From Arachis hypogaea (Eukaryota; Streptophyta; Magnoliopsida; Fabales; Fabaceae): DNA of 64,000 nt. This document shows positions 1-9,911 of this stretch, piece by piece. Every line of letters starts with the position of its first letter. Position 1 is the stretch's first letter. The position numbers and the translations under genes were made by a program. The stretch is taken from positions 22,914,890-22,978,889 of the forward strand of contig NC_092045.1 of the NCBI RefSeq assembly GCF_003086295.3, read 5' to 3'. The notes under the pieces were generated by a model that was not told where the DNA came from, ran no database searches, and worked only from the letters and a program-made list of their open reading frames with translations.

Positions 1-202
1 GTGCCAGAAACTCAGTAGGTTCTTCCTGTGGAAGACCGGAATACTGGCAATTTTGCTGCACTATGATAATGAGTTGAGGATTTAGTTCAAAGCTGCTTGC
101 TTTGATGGGAGGTGTACAGATGCTACTCCCATATGCAGCTGTAATGGGGTTAGCATATGACCCCAGAGTCCTTTTGGACTGATTAATCCCACTTAAGTCC
201 AT
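1..202 (-). CDS. Partial gag N-terminus of element D
   Basis: This is the first 67 codons of a gag-pol polyprotein, open from the ATG at 202 to the left window edge. It begins MDLSGINQSKRTLGSYANP and continues into the gag region seen complete in A (ATG at 50144) and B (ATG at 52934). The structural gag protein packages element RNA in cytoplasmic particles. No stop or frameshift is visible here, but intactness of the rest is unknown. The ATG is chosen because it is the first AUG of the conserved frame and is shared by all three copies. Confidence 0.85.
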   Translation of the reverse strand, partial: MDLSGINQSKRTLGSYANPITAAYGSSICTPPIKASSFELNPQLIIIVQQNCQYSGLPQEEPTEFLA

Positions 203-744
203 GATGGACAAAAGGGAAATGATGATGATTGCAAAGAGATAAATTTTGTTTTTGTTGTTTTTTTTTGAATAAACGAAAAACTAAAATAAAACAAAGGAAA
301 ATTAAAATAAAAATTCGAAAATAAAAAAGAAAATAAGATCTAAGTAAATTGAAAACTGAATCAATTAGTTAATCAAAAAGATTTTGAAAACAGCAATTAA
401 AAAGATATGATTGAAAAATTTTTATGAAAAAGATTTGATTTTGAAAAGAGGAAAGAGAAAAACACAAAAAGACACCAAACTTAAAATTTTAGAAAATCAA
501 ACACACAGTTTTCGAAAATTTTTAAGGGAAAAACACAAAGAGGACACCAAACTTAGAATTTTTGTAAATCAAAAAGGGACTAAAAACATGCAAAAATCGA
601 AAATCAAAAGAAAAACAAAAGCATGCAATTGACACCAAACTTAGAATATGGAACTAGACTCAACTAAAAGACTCTAAACCAACAAAAATAAAACAGTCCT
701 AATCTAAGCAACAAGATAAGCCGTCAGTTGTCCAAACTCAACAA
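203..744 (-). other. Element D leader (5' UTR)
   Basis: AT-rich leader between the PBS and gag with no ORF on the element strand. Read on the minus strand it contains three copies of TAAGTTTGGTGTC (plus-strand GACACCAAACTTA near 470, 541 and 631). The same motif abuts the 3' LTR in this family, where the polypurine tract should be. Confidence 0.7.
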
Positions 745-762
745 TCCCCGGCAACGGCGCCA
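745..762 (-). other. Primer-binding site of element D (tRNA-Asp type)
   Basis: The minus strand reads TGGCGCCGTTGCCGGGGA, complementary to the 3' end of plant tRNA-Asp, six bases inside the LTR. This primer type is established for Athila-lineage elements. Confidence 0.9.
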
Positions 763-768
763 AAAACT

Positions 769-2299
769 TGGTGCACAAAATTGCAATCACACTTTTGCAA
801 TCCCGCACAACTAACCAGCAAGTGTACTGGGTCGTCCAAGTAATACCTTGCGTGAGCAAGGGTCGATCCCACAGAGATTGTCGGCTTGAAGCAAGCTATG
901 GTTATCTTGTAAATCTTAGTCAGGATATCAGAAATTATCAGGATTGATTGTGAAAAGCAAAAGAACATGAAATGATTACTTGTCTTGCAGTAATGGAGAA
1001 TAGGTTGAGGTTTGGAGATGCTCCATCTTCTGAATCTCTGCTTTCCTACTGTCTTCTTCTTCAAACACGCAAGTCTCCTTCCATGGCAAGCTGTATGTAG
1101 GGTTTCACCGTTGTCAATGGCTACCTCCCATCCTCTCAGTGAAAGCGATTGCATATGCTCTGTCACAGCATAGCGGAATTCATCTGTCGGTTCTCAATCA
1201 GGCCGGAATAGAATCCAGTGATTCTTTTGCGTCTGTCACTAACGCCCCGCCTTCAGGAGTTTGAAGCATGTCACAGTCATTCAATCATTGAATCCTACTC
1301 AGAATACCACAGACAAGGTTTAGACCTTCCGGATTCTCTTGAATGCCGCCATCAGTCTAGCTTATACCACGAAGATTCCGGTTAAAGAATCCAAGAGATA
1401 ACTACTTAATCTAAGGTAGAACGGAGGTGGTTGTCAGTCACACGTTCATGATTGAGAATGATGATGATTGTCACAGATCATCACATTCATCCGGATTAAG
1501 AACAAGTATTATCTTAGAATGGAAGCAAGCATGATTGAATGAGAAACAGTAGTAATTGCATTAATCCATCAAGACACAGCAGAGCTCCTCACCCCCAACC
1601 ATGGGGTTTAGAGACTCATGCTGTGGAAAGTACACAAAGAAAAGTGTAAAAATGTCATGAGGTCATAAGGTACAGATACAATGTCCAAAGATCCTATTAA
1701 TAGTAAACTAGTAGCCTAGGGTATACAGAAATGAGTAAATGACGTAAAAATCCACTTCTGGGTCCACTTGGTGTGTGCTTGGGCTGAGCAATGAAGCTTT
1801 TATGTGTAGAGACGTTTTCTGGAGTTAAACGCCAGTTCTCCGGCCAGTTTGGGCGTTTAACTCCAAGTTTTATGCCAGTTCCGGCGTTTAACGCTGGAAT
1901 TTCTGAGGGAGACTTTGAGCGCCGGTTTGGGCCATCAAATCTTGGGCAAAGTATGGACTATCATATATTGCTGGAAAGCCCAGGATGTCTACTTTCCAAC
2001 GCCGTTGAGAGCGCGCCAATTGGGCTTCTGTAGCTCCAGAAAATCCACTTCGAGTGCAGGGAGGTCAGAATCCAACAGCATCTACAGTCCTTTTTGGTCT
2101 CGGAATCAGATTTTTGCTCAGGACCCTCAATTTCAGCCAGAAAATACCTGAAATCACAGAAAAACACACAAACTCATAGTAAAGTCCAGAAAAGTGAATT
2201 TTAGCTAAAAACTAATGAAAATATACTAAAAACTAACTAGATCACACTAAAAACATACTAAAAACAATGCCAAAAAGTATACAAATTATCCGCTCATCA
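769..2299 (-). repeat. 5' LTR of element D
   Basis: On the element strand it begins TGATGAGCGG and ends TGCACCA, with TG...CA ends and about 1.53 kb, the same limits and length as the LTRs of A and B. It carries the family's GGCGTTTAAC palindromes around 1815-1890. Confidence 0.92.
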
Positions 2300-2746
2300 G
2301 CAGTTGATTTATTCTTTAATGGAAAGAATATGACTGTTCATAAAAATTTATAACGTTTGGGTCCCCAATTCTAATCATCACAACAACAAACATTTTGACT
2401 CCATCTGGCTTGGTGATTCAAGAATTAAAAATTCCAAATTAAATTAAAGATTTTATGGCTATGGCTGGAGGTACATAAATTACTGATTTTTATAAAATAT
2501 CTAACATGGGGTCCCCATTACTCGTGGCGGAGATGGGCGAATTATAGTGGGGCCTGTTGCCATCCCTATAGGACAGTAGAAAAGGTTAGTGAAGAAATAA
2601 TATGCATAGGCACTAGCTTAGCTAGTTCCATTCTAGCCTTATCAAGTAAAACAGCTGTATACCTTTATTGAGTTAGGCACAATCTATTCTATTTGCAAAA
2701 TAATCAACTTCTAATTATTGAAGATAGTTTAATTTTCCCAAATCCT
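2300..2746. other. AT-rich stretch with nothing recognised
   Basis: Flanking DNA to the right of element D. I see no ORF, LTR end or RNA gene. It may belong to the same decayed copia element as the next feature. Confidence 0.4.
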
Positions 2747-3190
2747 TTAATGGAAGATTTTAGTTAAATTTCTAATTAACATGTCAATTTCTTTAGAATT
2801 ATTACCAGAAATAACAATATTATCTACATAAACAAGCTTATAATAAGTAATAGTAGAAGAAGATTTCTTAACAAATATTACAATATCTGAAGTAGTGTTG
2901 TAGAAACCAAATTCTTTTAGCGTGAGTGCCATTATTGTATACCCAAGACCAAGGAGCCTACTTGAGGCCATATATTATAATTTATATACAAGATGAATTA
3001 GATTGGATATAACATGGTCGTTTGCATATACACCTTGTCATAGAGTTTTCCATTTATAAACTCTTTTATCAAAATCAAATTATCTCATCAGTCATCTTTG
3101 TATAAAAACAATAATAATGATAACCCAAATGGTAGTAGGATGAATTATTGGACTATATATCTCCTCAAAATCCACACGTTCAACTTGATG
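2747..3190 (-). pseudogene. Decayed Ty1/copia reverse transcriptase fragment
   Basis: The minus strand contains a broken reading frame that follows the order of plant copia RT. Near 3190-3140 it has a VDFEEIYSPI segment, corresponding to the usual VDYxETFSPV. This is followed by a PTT-WVI stretch, stops, and a K-L-Y-D-K-V-Y segment. The clearest part is an open frame at 2747-2971 with an FGF-SD-F pattern and YVDNIVISGNN, corresponding to the catalytic YVDDIVITGNN box. The second catalytic Asp of YVDD is replaced by Asn, so this RT would be dead even without the stops. It is a relic much older than the gypsy elements around it. No LTRs of this element could be assigned. Confidence 0.75.
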
Positions 3191-4130
3191 AAAGAAACTA
3201 TATAAGAAAACACTAAACATAGTGAGCCCTAAATCAAGAAAAGAGGAACTACATATAAAAAATTGAAAGTTAAATAGATCTCATTCAAGGCATTATGAAA
3301 ACAAGGTTAGCAACCAAATTGAACAGTAAAGGTTAACTTTGTTCTTGAGATTGTATTTAAAGCAAAAGAGAAACTACAAATGGTTTCTTGAGTTGTTATA
3401 CCAAAATTTGAAGAATCACAAAGTATATTGCTGCAATTTTATCTCAGACTAACAAAAATTTAAATATAAAAAGACAATTTTAACTTGTTTAAATAATTTT
3501 TGGAATGTATTAACTATTTTAAAGTCTTTATTATCTAGTTTTGAGCTGTTTATGCTTTTTCGAGTGTACTTTTGTCGATTTTTTTTGACTAAATTGAATC
3601 AGATTAAATTGAACTTACAATTTGAGGAATAAATTGAATACTTTGTACATTCTGCCTTTGACATAATGATCTGTACACACTTTTTATGAAACCATCTTTT
3701 ACATTATATCGCAACAAATCCAAAATTTGTCATAAGAGAAATCACCACAGTTCTGACAAAGGACATAAATATAACTATTTATGTGTCTCTTATCATCTTA
3801 AATTTTTGGAAAAAAGTAATTTTATGACATGGTATCAGAATTTCTATGATAAAAAAGTCTAGAATTTGATCCTTGTTAAATCCCAAAAAAAAAAGAATTC
3901 ATCATAAGACAAATTAAAAAAAGGGAAACAAAGGCTATGCAAAATTGAAACAAATCCAAAAGAAGGTCTTATTTAAGGAAATATGTTATAAATATAACCA
4001 TTTTTATACTTCGTTCTATAAACATAAAATTTTGAGAAGAAATAATTTTGTGACAACTGATAGTGAGAATTATGGTCGGTCTAGAATTTCTCTTATAGAA
4101 AAGAATTATTTCGTTGTAAGCATAGCTCCA
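3191..4130. other. AT-rich relic DNA with a possible degraded LTR/primer-site boundary
   Basis: No convincing gene. At 3832-3841 the plus strand reads TGGTATCAGA directly after ATGACA, which looks like an LTR end plus an initiator-Met-type primer site. The upstream stretch 3760-3850 (AAATATAAC...AATTTTATGACA) has a diverged copy at about 3990-4070 (AAATATAACC...AATTTTGTGACA). This could be a decayed pair of terminal repeats, but identity is low and no matching left end was found. Confidence 0.3.
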
Positions 4131-4824
4131 AACCAACTAATAACTCTCACATCAAATTTTAATGTGTTGGTTATCACAAGTACAAACCCTAATGAAAATT
4201 AACCGAAGTATTGAAACCTCGAGTAGTCTCACAAGGAATTGCAATGAAGTGATCAATTATTGCTATGAAGAACAAGGGGGTTTGATTTTCAATTGACAAT
4301 AAAATATAGTAACAAGAAAGTAAATGACAAAAATTAATAAAAGAAAGGAAAAGAACTATTGGCTAGACATAAGTAATTGAGATCACCATCTTTGTCTATA
4401 AACCATATATTGATAATTATGAGGGACCAACCCATTAAGTCTACTTCTATGCTTGATGTAAGTATAATGTCTACCTCAAAGCATTAAGTACGTCAAATAG
4501 GCTTGATCAACATCAATCCATAAGTCCTAACCTAGCTACTAATTGGCTTAGTAGTAGGCTAGAGTCAATGGTTATCAAATTGACCACTAAGGGTTCTCAA
4601 ATCACCAATTCAATGAGACCCAATAACTCAAGGTCACTCAATTCCCTAAGCCTAGGCCAAGAGTAAAGAAAACTATTCAAAAACTAGTGGAATCATTTTA
4701 TCAGACACTTAGAGTGCAAGAAAAGTAAACATCACCAAATGCAATAATTAATGTTACCCACAACTAACATAAGCAATAAATCAACAATAACAATGAAGAG
4801 AAACATAAAAAGGCATGGAAACAT
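4131..4824 (-). repeat. Degenerate LTR fragment related to the LTR of element G
   Basis: The stretch TCACAAGTACAAACCC then AACCGAAGTATT-AAACCTCG near 4176-4220 parallels 15098-15140 in the LTR of G. Later parts keep the same order: a 'cctaagcctaggccaagag' block near 4646 corresponds to the 'tctaggccaagagg' block near 15521, and AACACTTGGA becomes GACACTTAGA. It is a heavily diverged relative of that LTR. Element K is inserted into it at 4825. Confidence 0.6.
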
Positions 4825-6511
4825 TGGTACACGAAATCGTAAGCTCACACTTTTCTCACAACTCTGCGCAGCTGACCAGCAAGTGCACTGGGTCGTCCAA
4901 GTAATACCTTACGTGAGTAAGGGTCGATCCTACGGAGATTGTCGGCTTGAAGCAAGATATGGTCCTCTTGTAAATCTCAGTCAGGCGTATTCAAATGGTT
5001 ATGAGGTTTTGATAATTAAAAGAGAAATGAAACATAAAATAGGATAGAGATACTTATGCAATTCATTGATGGAAATTTCAGATAAGCGTATGGAGATGCT
5101 TTGTTCCCTCTGAGCCTCTGCTTTCCTATTGTCCTCATCCAATCATGCGTACTCCCTTCCATGGCAAGCTGTATGTTGGTGGATCACCGTTGTCAATGGC
5201 TACCATCCGTCCTCTCAGTGAAAACATATCCGCTACGGTTTCTCGCATGGCTAATCAGCTGTCGGTTCTCGATCGTGTCAGAATAAGATCCATTGATCCT
5301 TTTGCACACTGTCACTGCGCCCAACAGTCACGAGTTTGAAACTCGTCATAGACATCCCATCCCAGATCCTACTCGGAATACCACAGACAAGGTTTAGACT
5401 TTTCGGATCTCAAAAATGCTGCCAAGTGATTCTAGCTTATACCACGAAGACTCTGATCTCACGGAATAGAAGGCTCTGTTGTCAGGAGAGGCAACCGTGC
5501 ATCATGAACCAGGTGGCCAAGAGATACACACTCAAGCTCTTGCAGATAGAACGGGGGTGGTTGTCAGGCACGCGTTCATAAGGGAGGATGATGATGAGTG
5601 TCACAGATAATCACATCCATCAAGTTGAAGTACGAGTGAATATCTTAGAATAAGAATAAGCGTGAATTGAATAGAAAAATAATAGTACTTTGCATTAATT
5701 CATGAGGAAGAACAGAGCTCCACACCTTAATCTATGAGGGGTAAAAACTCCACCGTTGAAAATACAAAAGTGATGAAGGTCCAGGCATGGCCGAATGGCC
5801 AGCCCCCAAAACGTGATCAAGAGATCAAAAGTGATCCAAAGATAGTCTCAAAAATAATCTAAAGATATGAATACAATAGTAAAAAGTTCTATTTATACTA
5901 AACTAGTAAACTAGGTTTACAGAAAATGAGTAACTAAGTGTAGATAGTGCAGAAATCCACTTCCGGGGACCACTTGGTGTTTGTTTGGGCTGAGCATTGA
6001 AACTTTCACGTGCATAGGCTCTTCTTGGAGTTTAAACGCCAGTTTTGGTGCCAGTTAGTGCGTTTAACTCCAGCTTTGGTGCTAGTTCTGGCGTTTTACG
6101 CCAGAAAAGGGTCTCTGATGGGTGTTTAGACGCCAGTTTAGGCCATCAAATCTCAGGAAAAGTATGAACTATTATACATTTCTGGAAAGACCAAGATGTC
6201 TACTTTCCAATGCAATTGAGAGCGCACCAATTGGGCTTCTGTAGCTCCAGAAAATCCACTTCGAGTGTGGGGAGGTCAGAATCCAACAACATCTTTAGTC
6301 CTTTCTCAGCCTCTGAATCAAATTTTTGCTCAGGTCCCTCAATTTCAGTCAGAAAATACCTGAAATCACAGAAAAATACACAAACTCATAGTAAAGTCCA
6401 GAAATGTGATTTTTGCATAAAAACTAATAAAAATATACTAAAAAGTAACTAAAACATATGAAAAACTATGTAAAAATAATGCCAAAAAGCGTATAAATTA
6501 TCCGCTCATCA
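4825..6511 (-). repeat. 3' LTR of element K
   Basis: 1687 bp, TG...CA ends on the element strand (TGATGAGCGG...TGTACCA). Its U5 end (4825-4980) contains the sequence GTGGGATCGACCC-like block shared with A and B. It holds palindrome copies near 6036-6140 (GTTTAAACGCCAG, GCGTTTTACGCC). The intact site CTCTTGTAAATCTCAGTC near 4967-4984 is the position at which the other LTR of K is interrupted. Confidence 0.92.
5890..5897 (-). promoter_or_regulatory. Probable TATA box of the K LTR
   Basis: Minus strand reads TATAAATA in the context TTTAGTATAAATAGAAC, about two thirds of the way from the U5 end. The corresponding site in A and B is the weaker TATTAATAGG. Confidence 0.55.
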
Positions 6512-7807
6512 CAATACCAAACTTAAATTGTTGCTTGTCCCCAAGCAACTAAAAACAAAATAGGATAAAAAGAAGAGAATATACAATAAATCTCAAAATA
6601 TCAATGAAACTTAGTCCCAATTAGATGAGCAGGGTTAGTAGCTTTTTGCTTCTGAACAGTTTTGGCATCTCACTTTATCCTTTGAAGTTCAGAATGATTA
6701 GCATCCATTAGGAACTCAGAATTTAGATAGTGTTATTGATTCTCCTAGTTCAGTATGTTGATTCTTGAACACAGCTACTTTATGAGTCTTGGCTGTGACC
6801 CTAAGCATCTTGTTTTCCAGTATTACCACCGGATACATAAATGCCTTAGACACATAACTGGGTGAACCTTTTCAGATTGTGACTTAGCTTTGCTAGAGTC
6901 CCCAGTTAGAGGTGTCCAGAGTTCTTAAGCACACTCTTTTGCTTTGGATCACGACTTTAACCACTCAGTCTCAAGCTTTTCACTTGGACCTTCATGACAC
7001 AAGCACATGGTTAGGGACAACTTGATTTAGCCGCTTAGGCCAGGGTTTTATTCCTTTGGGCCCTCCTATCCATTAATGCTCAAAGCCTTGGATCCTTTTT
7101 ACCCTTGCCTTTTGGTTTAAAGGGCTATTGGCTTTTTCTGCTTGTTTTTTCTTTTTCTTTTTCTTTCTTTTAATTTTCCCCACTTTTTTTTCGCAAGCTT
7201 TTTATTATTTTTTTCACTGCTTTTTCTTGCTTCAAGAATTAATTTTATGATTTTTCAGATTATCAATAACATTTCTCTTTTTTCATTATCCTTTCAAGAG
7301 CCAACAATTTTAACATTCATAAACTTCACTATCAAAAAATATGCAATGTTCAAGCATTCATTCAGAAAATAAAAAGTATTGCCACCACATCAAAATAATT
7401 AAACTAATTTCAAGATAAAATATAAAATTCATGTACTTCTTGTTCTTTTGTAATTAGGAACATTTTTCATTTAAGAAAGGTGAAGGATTCATGGAACATT
7501 CATAGCTTCAAGGCATAGACACTAGACACTAATGATCATGTAATAAAGACACAAACATAGACAAATATAAAGCATAAAAATCGAAAAACAGAAAAATAAG
7601 AACAAGAAAATTAAAGAACGGGTCCACCTTAATAATGGTGGCTAGTTCTTCCTCTTGAAGATCTTATGGAGTGCTTAAGCTCTTCAATGTCTCTTCCTTG
7701 CCTTTATTGCTCCTCCCTCATGGCTCTTTGGACTTCTCTAATTTCAGGATGATGGAATGCTCTTGGTGCTCCATATTGGAACTCAAATCTCCTAGAGAAG
7801 TGTTGAG
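6512..7807 (-). other. K 3' untranslated region with PPT-like end
   Basis: Immediately inside the 3' LTR the element strand reads TTTAAGTTTGGTATTG, the polypurine-tract position, preceded by GCTTGGGGACAAGCAA, which can fold as a hairpin. A T/C-rich low-complexity stretch lies near 7140-7230. The same order occurs in A (42355-43391) and B (59927-60874). Confidence 0.65.
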
Positions 7808-8766
7808 TCATTCCCAATAGTTGTGTGGAGGAAAATACATCCCTTGAGGTATCCCAGGGATTTCTTGATGAGAGACTTCCTCATGCGTTTGTTGAGGTCC
7901 ATGAGTGGGCTCTCTTGTTTGCTCCATCCTCTTTTTAGTGATGGGCTTGTCTTCTTCAATGAGGATGTCTTTCTCTATAACAATTCTAGCTAAACTGCAT
8001 AGGTGACAAATGAAATGAGAGAAGGCTAACCTTGCTATAGTGGAAGGTTTGTCAGCAACCTTGTATAGTTCTAGAGGTATGATCTCATGAACTTCCACTT
8101 TCTCTCCAATCATGATGCTATGGATCATGATAGCCCGATCAACAGTTACTTCAGATCGGTTGCTAGTAGGAATGATGGAGTGTTGGATGAACTCCAACCA
8201 TCCTCTAGCCATAGGCTTAAGGTCAGGCCTTCTTAGTTGAACCAGCTTGCCTTTGGAGTCTCTCTTCCATTGAGCTCCTTTTACACATATGTCCATGAGG
8301 ACTTGGTCTAACCTTTGATCAAAGTTGACCCTTCTAATGTAGGGGCGTGCATCTCCTTGCATCATTGACAAGTTGAATGCCAACCTTACATTTTCCGGAC
8401 TGAAATCTAAGTATTTTCCCTGAACCATTGTGAGCCAATTATTTGGGTTCGGGTTCATACTTTGATCATAGTTCTTGGTGATCCATGCATTAGAATAGAA
8501 CTATTGAACCATTAAGATTCCGACTTGTTGAACGGGATTGGTGAGAGCTTCCCATCCTCTTCTCCTAATCTCATGTCGGATCTCCAGATATTCGCTCCTT
8601 TTGAGCTTGAAGGGGACCTTAGGGATCACCTTCTTCTTGGCCACAACTTCATTGAAGTGGTCTTGATGGACCTTTGAGATGAACCTCTCCATCTCCCATG
8701 ACTCAGAGGTGGAAGCAATTGCCTTCCCTTTGCTCTTCCTTGAGGTTTTTCGGCCTTAGGTGCCAT
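7808..8766 (-). pseudogene. ORF2 of K: putative plant transposon protein, broken
   Basis: This is the same protein family as ORF2 of A and B, about 40-50% alike by eye. Shared blocks are IPKVPFKLKRSEYLEI, RRGWEALTNP, RVNFDQRLDQVLMDIC, LKPMARGWLEFIQHSI, PTSNRSEVTVDRAIMIH and KPITKKRMEQ. The family corresponds to what I know as the putative plant transposon protein domain (Pfam PF20167, from memory), of unknown biochemical role. The likely ATG is at 8766 (MAPKA). A frameshift lies between it and the frame visible from 8692, and an in-frame stop lies at 8501-8503. The frame then continues to 7808. A proline/glutamine-rich tail replaces the coiled coil seen in B. Confidence 0.8.
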
Positions 8767-8956
8767 TAATGGTTATGAAAAATTAAAAAGCAAGGCTTTT
8801 TCCACACAAAACTTAAGAGGTTTGTTCGTCCTCGAGCAAGAGAAGAAAGAAGAGAGTAGAAGAAGAAGAAAAGTGGGAGATGGAGGCTTGAGAGGATTCG
8901 GCCAAGGGGGGTTTTGAGTGTATGTGATGTGTGAAAATGAAGGAGTAAGGAGGGGT

Positions 8957-8964
8957 ATTTATAG
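8957..8964 (-). promoter_or_regulatory. Possible internal TATA box upstream of K ORF2
   Basis: Minus strand TATAAATA (context CCCTATAAATACCCC), about 190 bases before the ORF2 ATG at 8766 and followed by a long CT-rich untranslated stretch. A and B have TATAAAT/TATAAATA at about 150 bases upstream of their ORF2. Confidence 0.5.
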
Positions 8965-9239
8965 GGTAAGAGAGGGAGTTGGTTCGTGTGAGAAAGGGTG
9001 GGTTTGGGAGGGAAATTGTTTGAATTTGAGTGGGTGGGTTGTATGATGGGTTTTTGGGAATTAGGGTATAGATGTGAGTTGTGAAGGGAATATAGAGAAG
9101 AGGGTAAGACTTGATAGGTGAGTGGTGTTTTGGGTAGAGTGTTATGGAGAAGTGTGAAGAGGAGAGAGAGTAAGGTGGGGTAGGTGGGGATCCTGTGGGG
9201 TCCACAGATCCTAAGGTGTCAAGGATTTTTCATCCCTGC

Positions 9240-9560
9240 ACCTTTCTGGCGTTAAATGCCCTCTATGTGCCATTCCTGGCATTTAAACGCCAGGCTGATG
9301 TCCTTTTCTGGTGTTTAAACGCCAGTCTACTGTCCTTTTCTAGCGTTTAAACGCCCAGTCTGCTGCCAGACTGGTGTTTAAACGCCCATTTTTATACCTT
9401 TATTGGCGTTTAAACGCCAGTTTGCCTACTAGTTCTGGCGTTTAAATGCCAGACTGCTGCCCATTTCTGGCGTTTAAACGCCCAGAATGGTGCCCGGCTG
9501 CGCGTTAAATGCCCATTTTGGTATCCTTACTGGCGTTTAAACGCCAGTAAGCTCTTCCTC
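9240..9560 (-). repeat. GGCGTTTAAACGCC palindrome array of element K
   Basis: About ten copies of a motif built on CTGGCGTTTAAACGCCAG, spaced roughly 30-35 bases apart and joined by short CTG/CCC-rich linkers. The 14-base core GGCGTTTAAACGCC is a perfect palindrome. Several copies have single changes (GGTGTTTAAACG, GGCATTTAAACG). Same position in the element as the arrays in A and B. Confidence 0.9.
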
Positions 9561-9710
9561 CAGGGTGTGCTATTTTTGATGCTATTTTTTATTTTGCTTT
9601 AATTTTTGCAGTTATTTTTTTTGTGACTCCACATGATCATCATCCTAAAGAAAACATAAAATAATAATAAAAAATAAAATGAAAGAGTAAATAATATAGA
9701 TAAATAAAAT

Positions 9711-9735
9711 TGGGTTGCCTCCCAATAAGCGCTTC
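9711..9735 (-). other. Conserved TGGGAGGCAACCCA hairpin motif, K copy
   Basis: Minus strand reads GCGCTTATTGGGAGGCAACCCA, with TGGG/CCCA able to pair around AGGCAA. It lies about 180 bases after the gag-protease stop. Copies in A, B and G lie 30-40 bases after the stop of the upstream ORF. Confidence 0.7.
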
Positions 9736-9911
9736 TTTAATGTCAATAGCTTGACAGGAAGCTCTTACAGAGCTTCACAGGTGCTCAAAGCATGATTATG
9801 GCCTCCTAACACCAAACTTAGAGTTTGAATGTGGGGGCTTTGCTTGACTCTGCATGGAAAGAATTGAATGAAGCTTTTCATGCTTTTTTCCCATTTTACA
9901 GAAGAAGATCC

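Larger units (their letters stand above)
1..2299 (-). mobile_element. Element D: 5' end of an Athila-like Ty3/gypsy element, cut by the window edge
   Basis: The segment reads on the minus strand as 5' LTR, primer-binding site, leader and start of gag. It matches the 5' end of element A (49943-52246) base for base over long stretches. The rest of the element lies left of the window, so its 3' LTR and target-site duplication cannot be checked. The right flank after the LTR is GCAGTTGATT at 2300. Family assignment comes from A and B, which carry the full polyprotein. Confidence 0.93.

Noticed and set aside
745..762. tRNA-Asp-like 3' end
   Set aside because: Only the 18-base primer-binding site is present; no tRNA cloverleaf surrounds it. 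The same holds for the sites at 23951, 37755, 50693 and 52390.
738..1166. 142-codon frame repeated at 50686-51114
   Set aside because: Crosses the PBS and LTR of D and A; it is the shared LTR sequence read in a chance-open frame.
7142..7372. Phe-rich frame, also near 17146, 42755 and 58424
   Set aside because: T/C-rich low-complexity tracts in element untranslated regions.
9240..9560. CRISPR-like regularly spaced palindromes
   Set aside because: Plant retroelement context, variable repeats, similar spacers, no cas genes.
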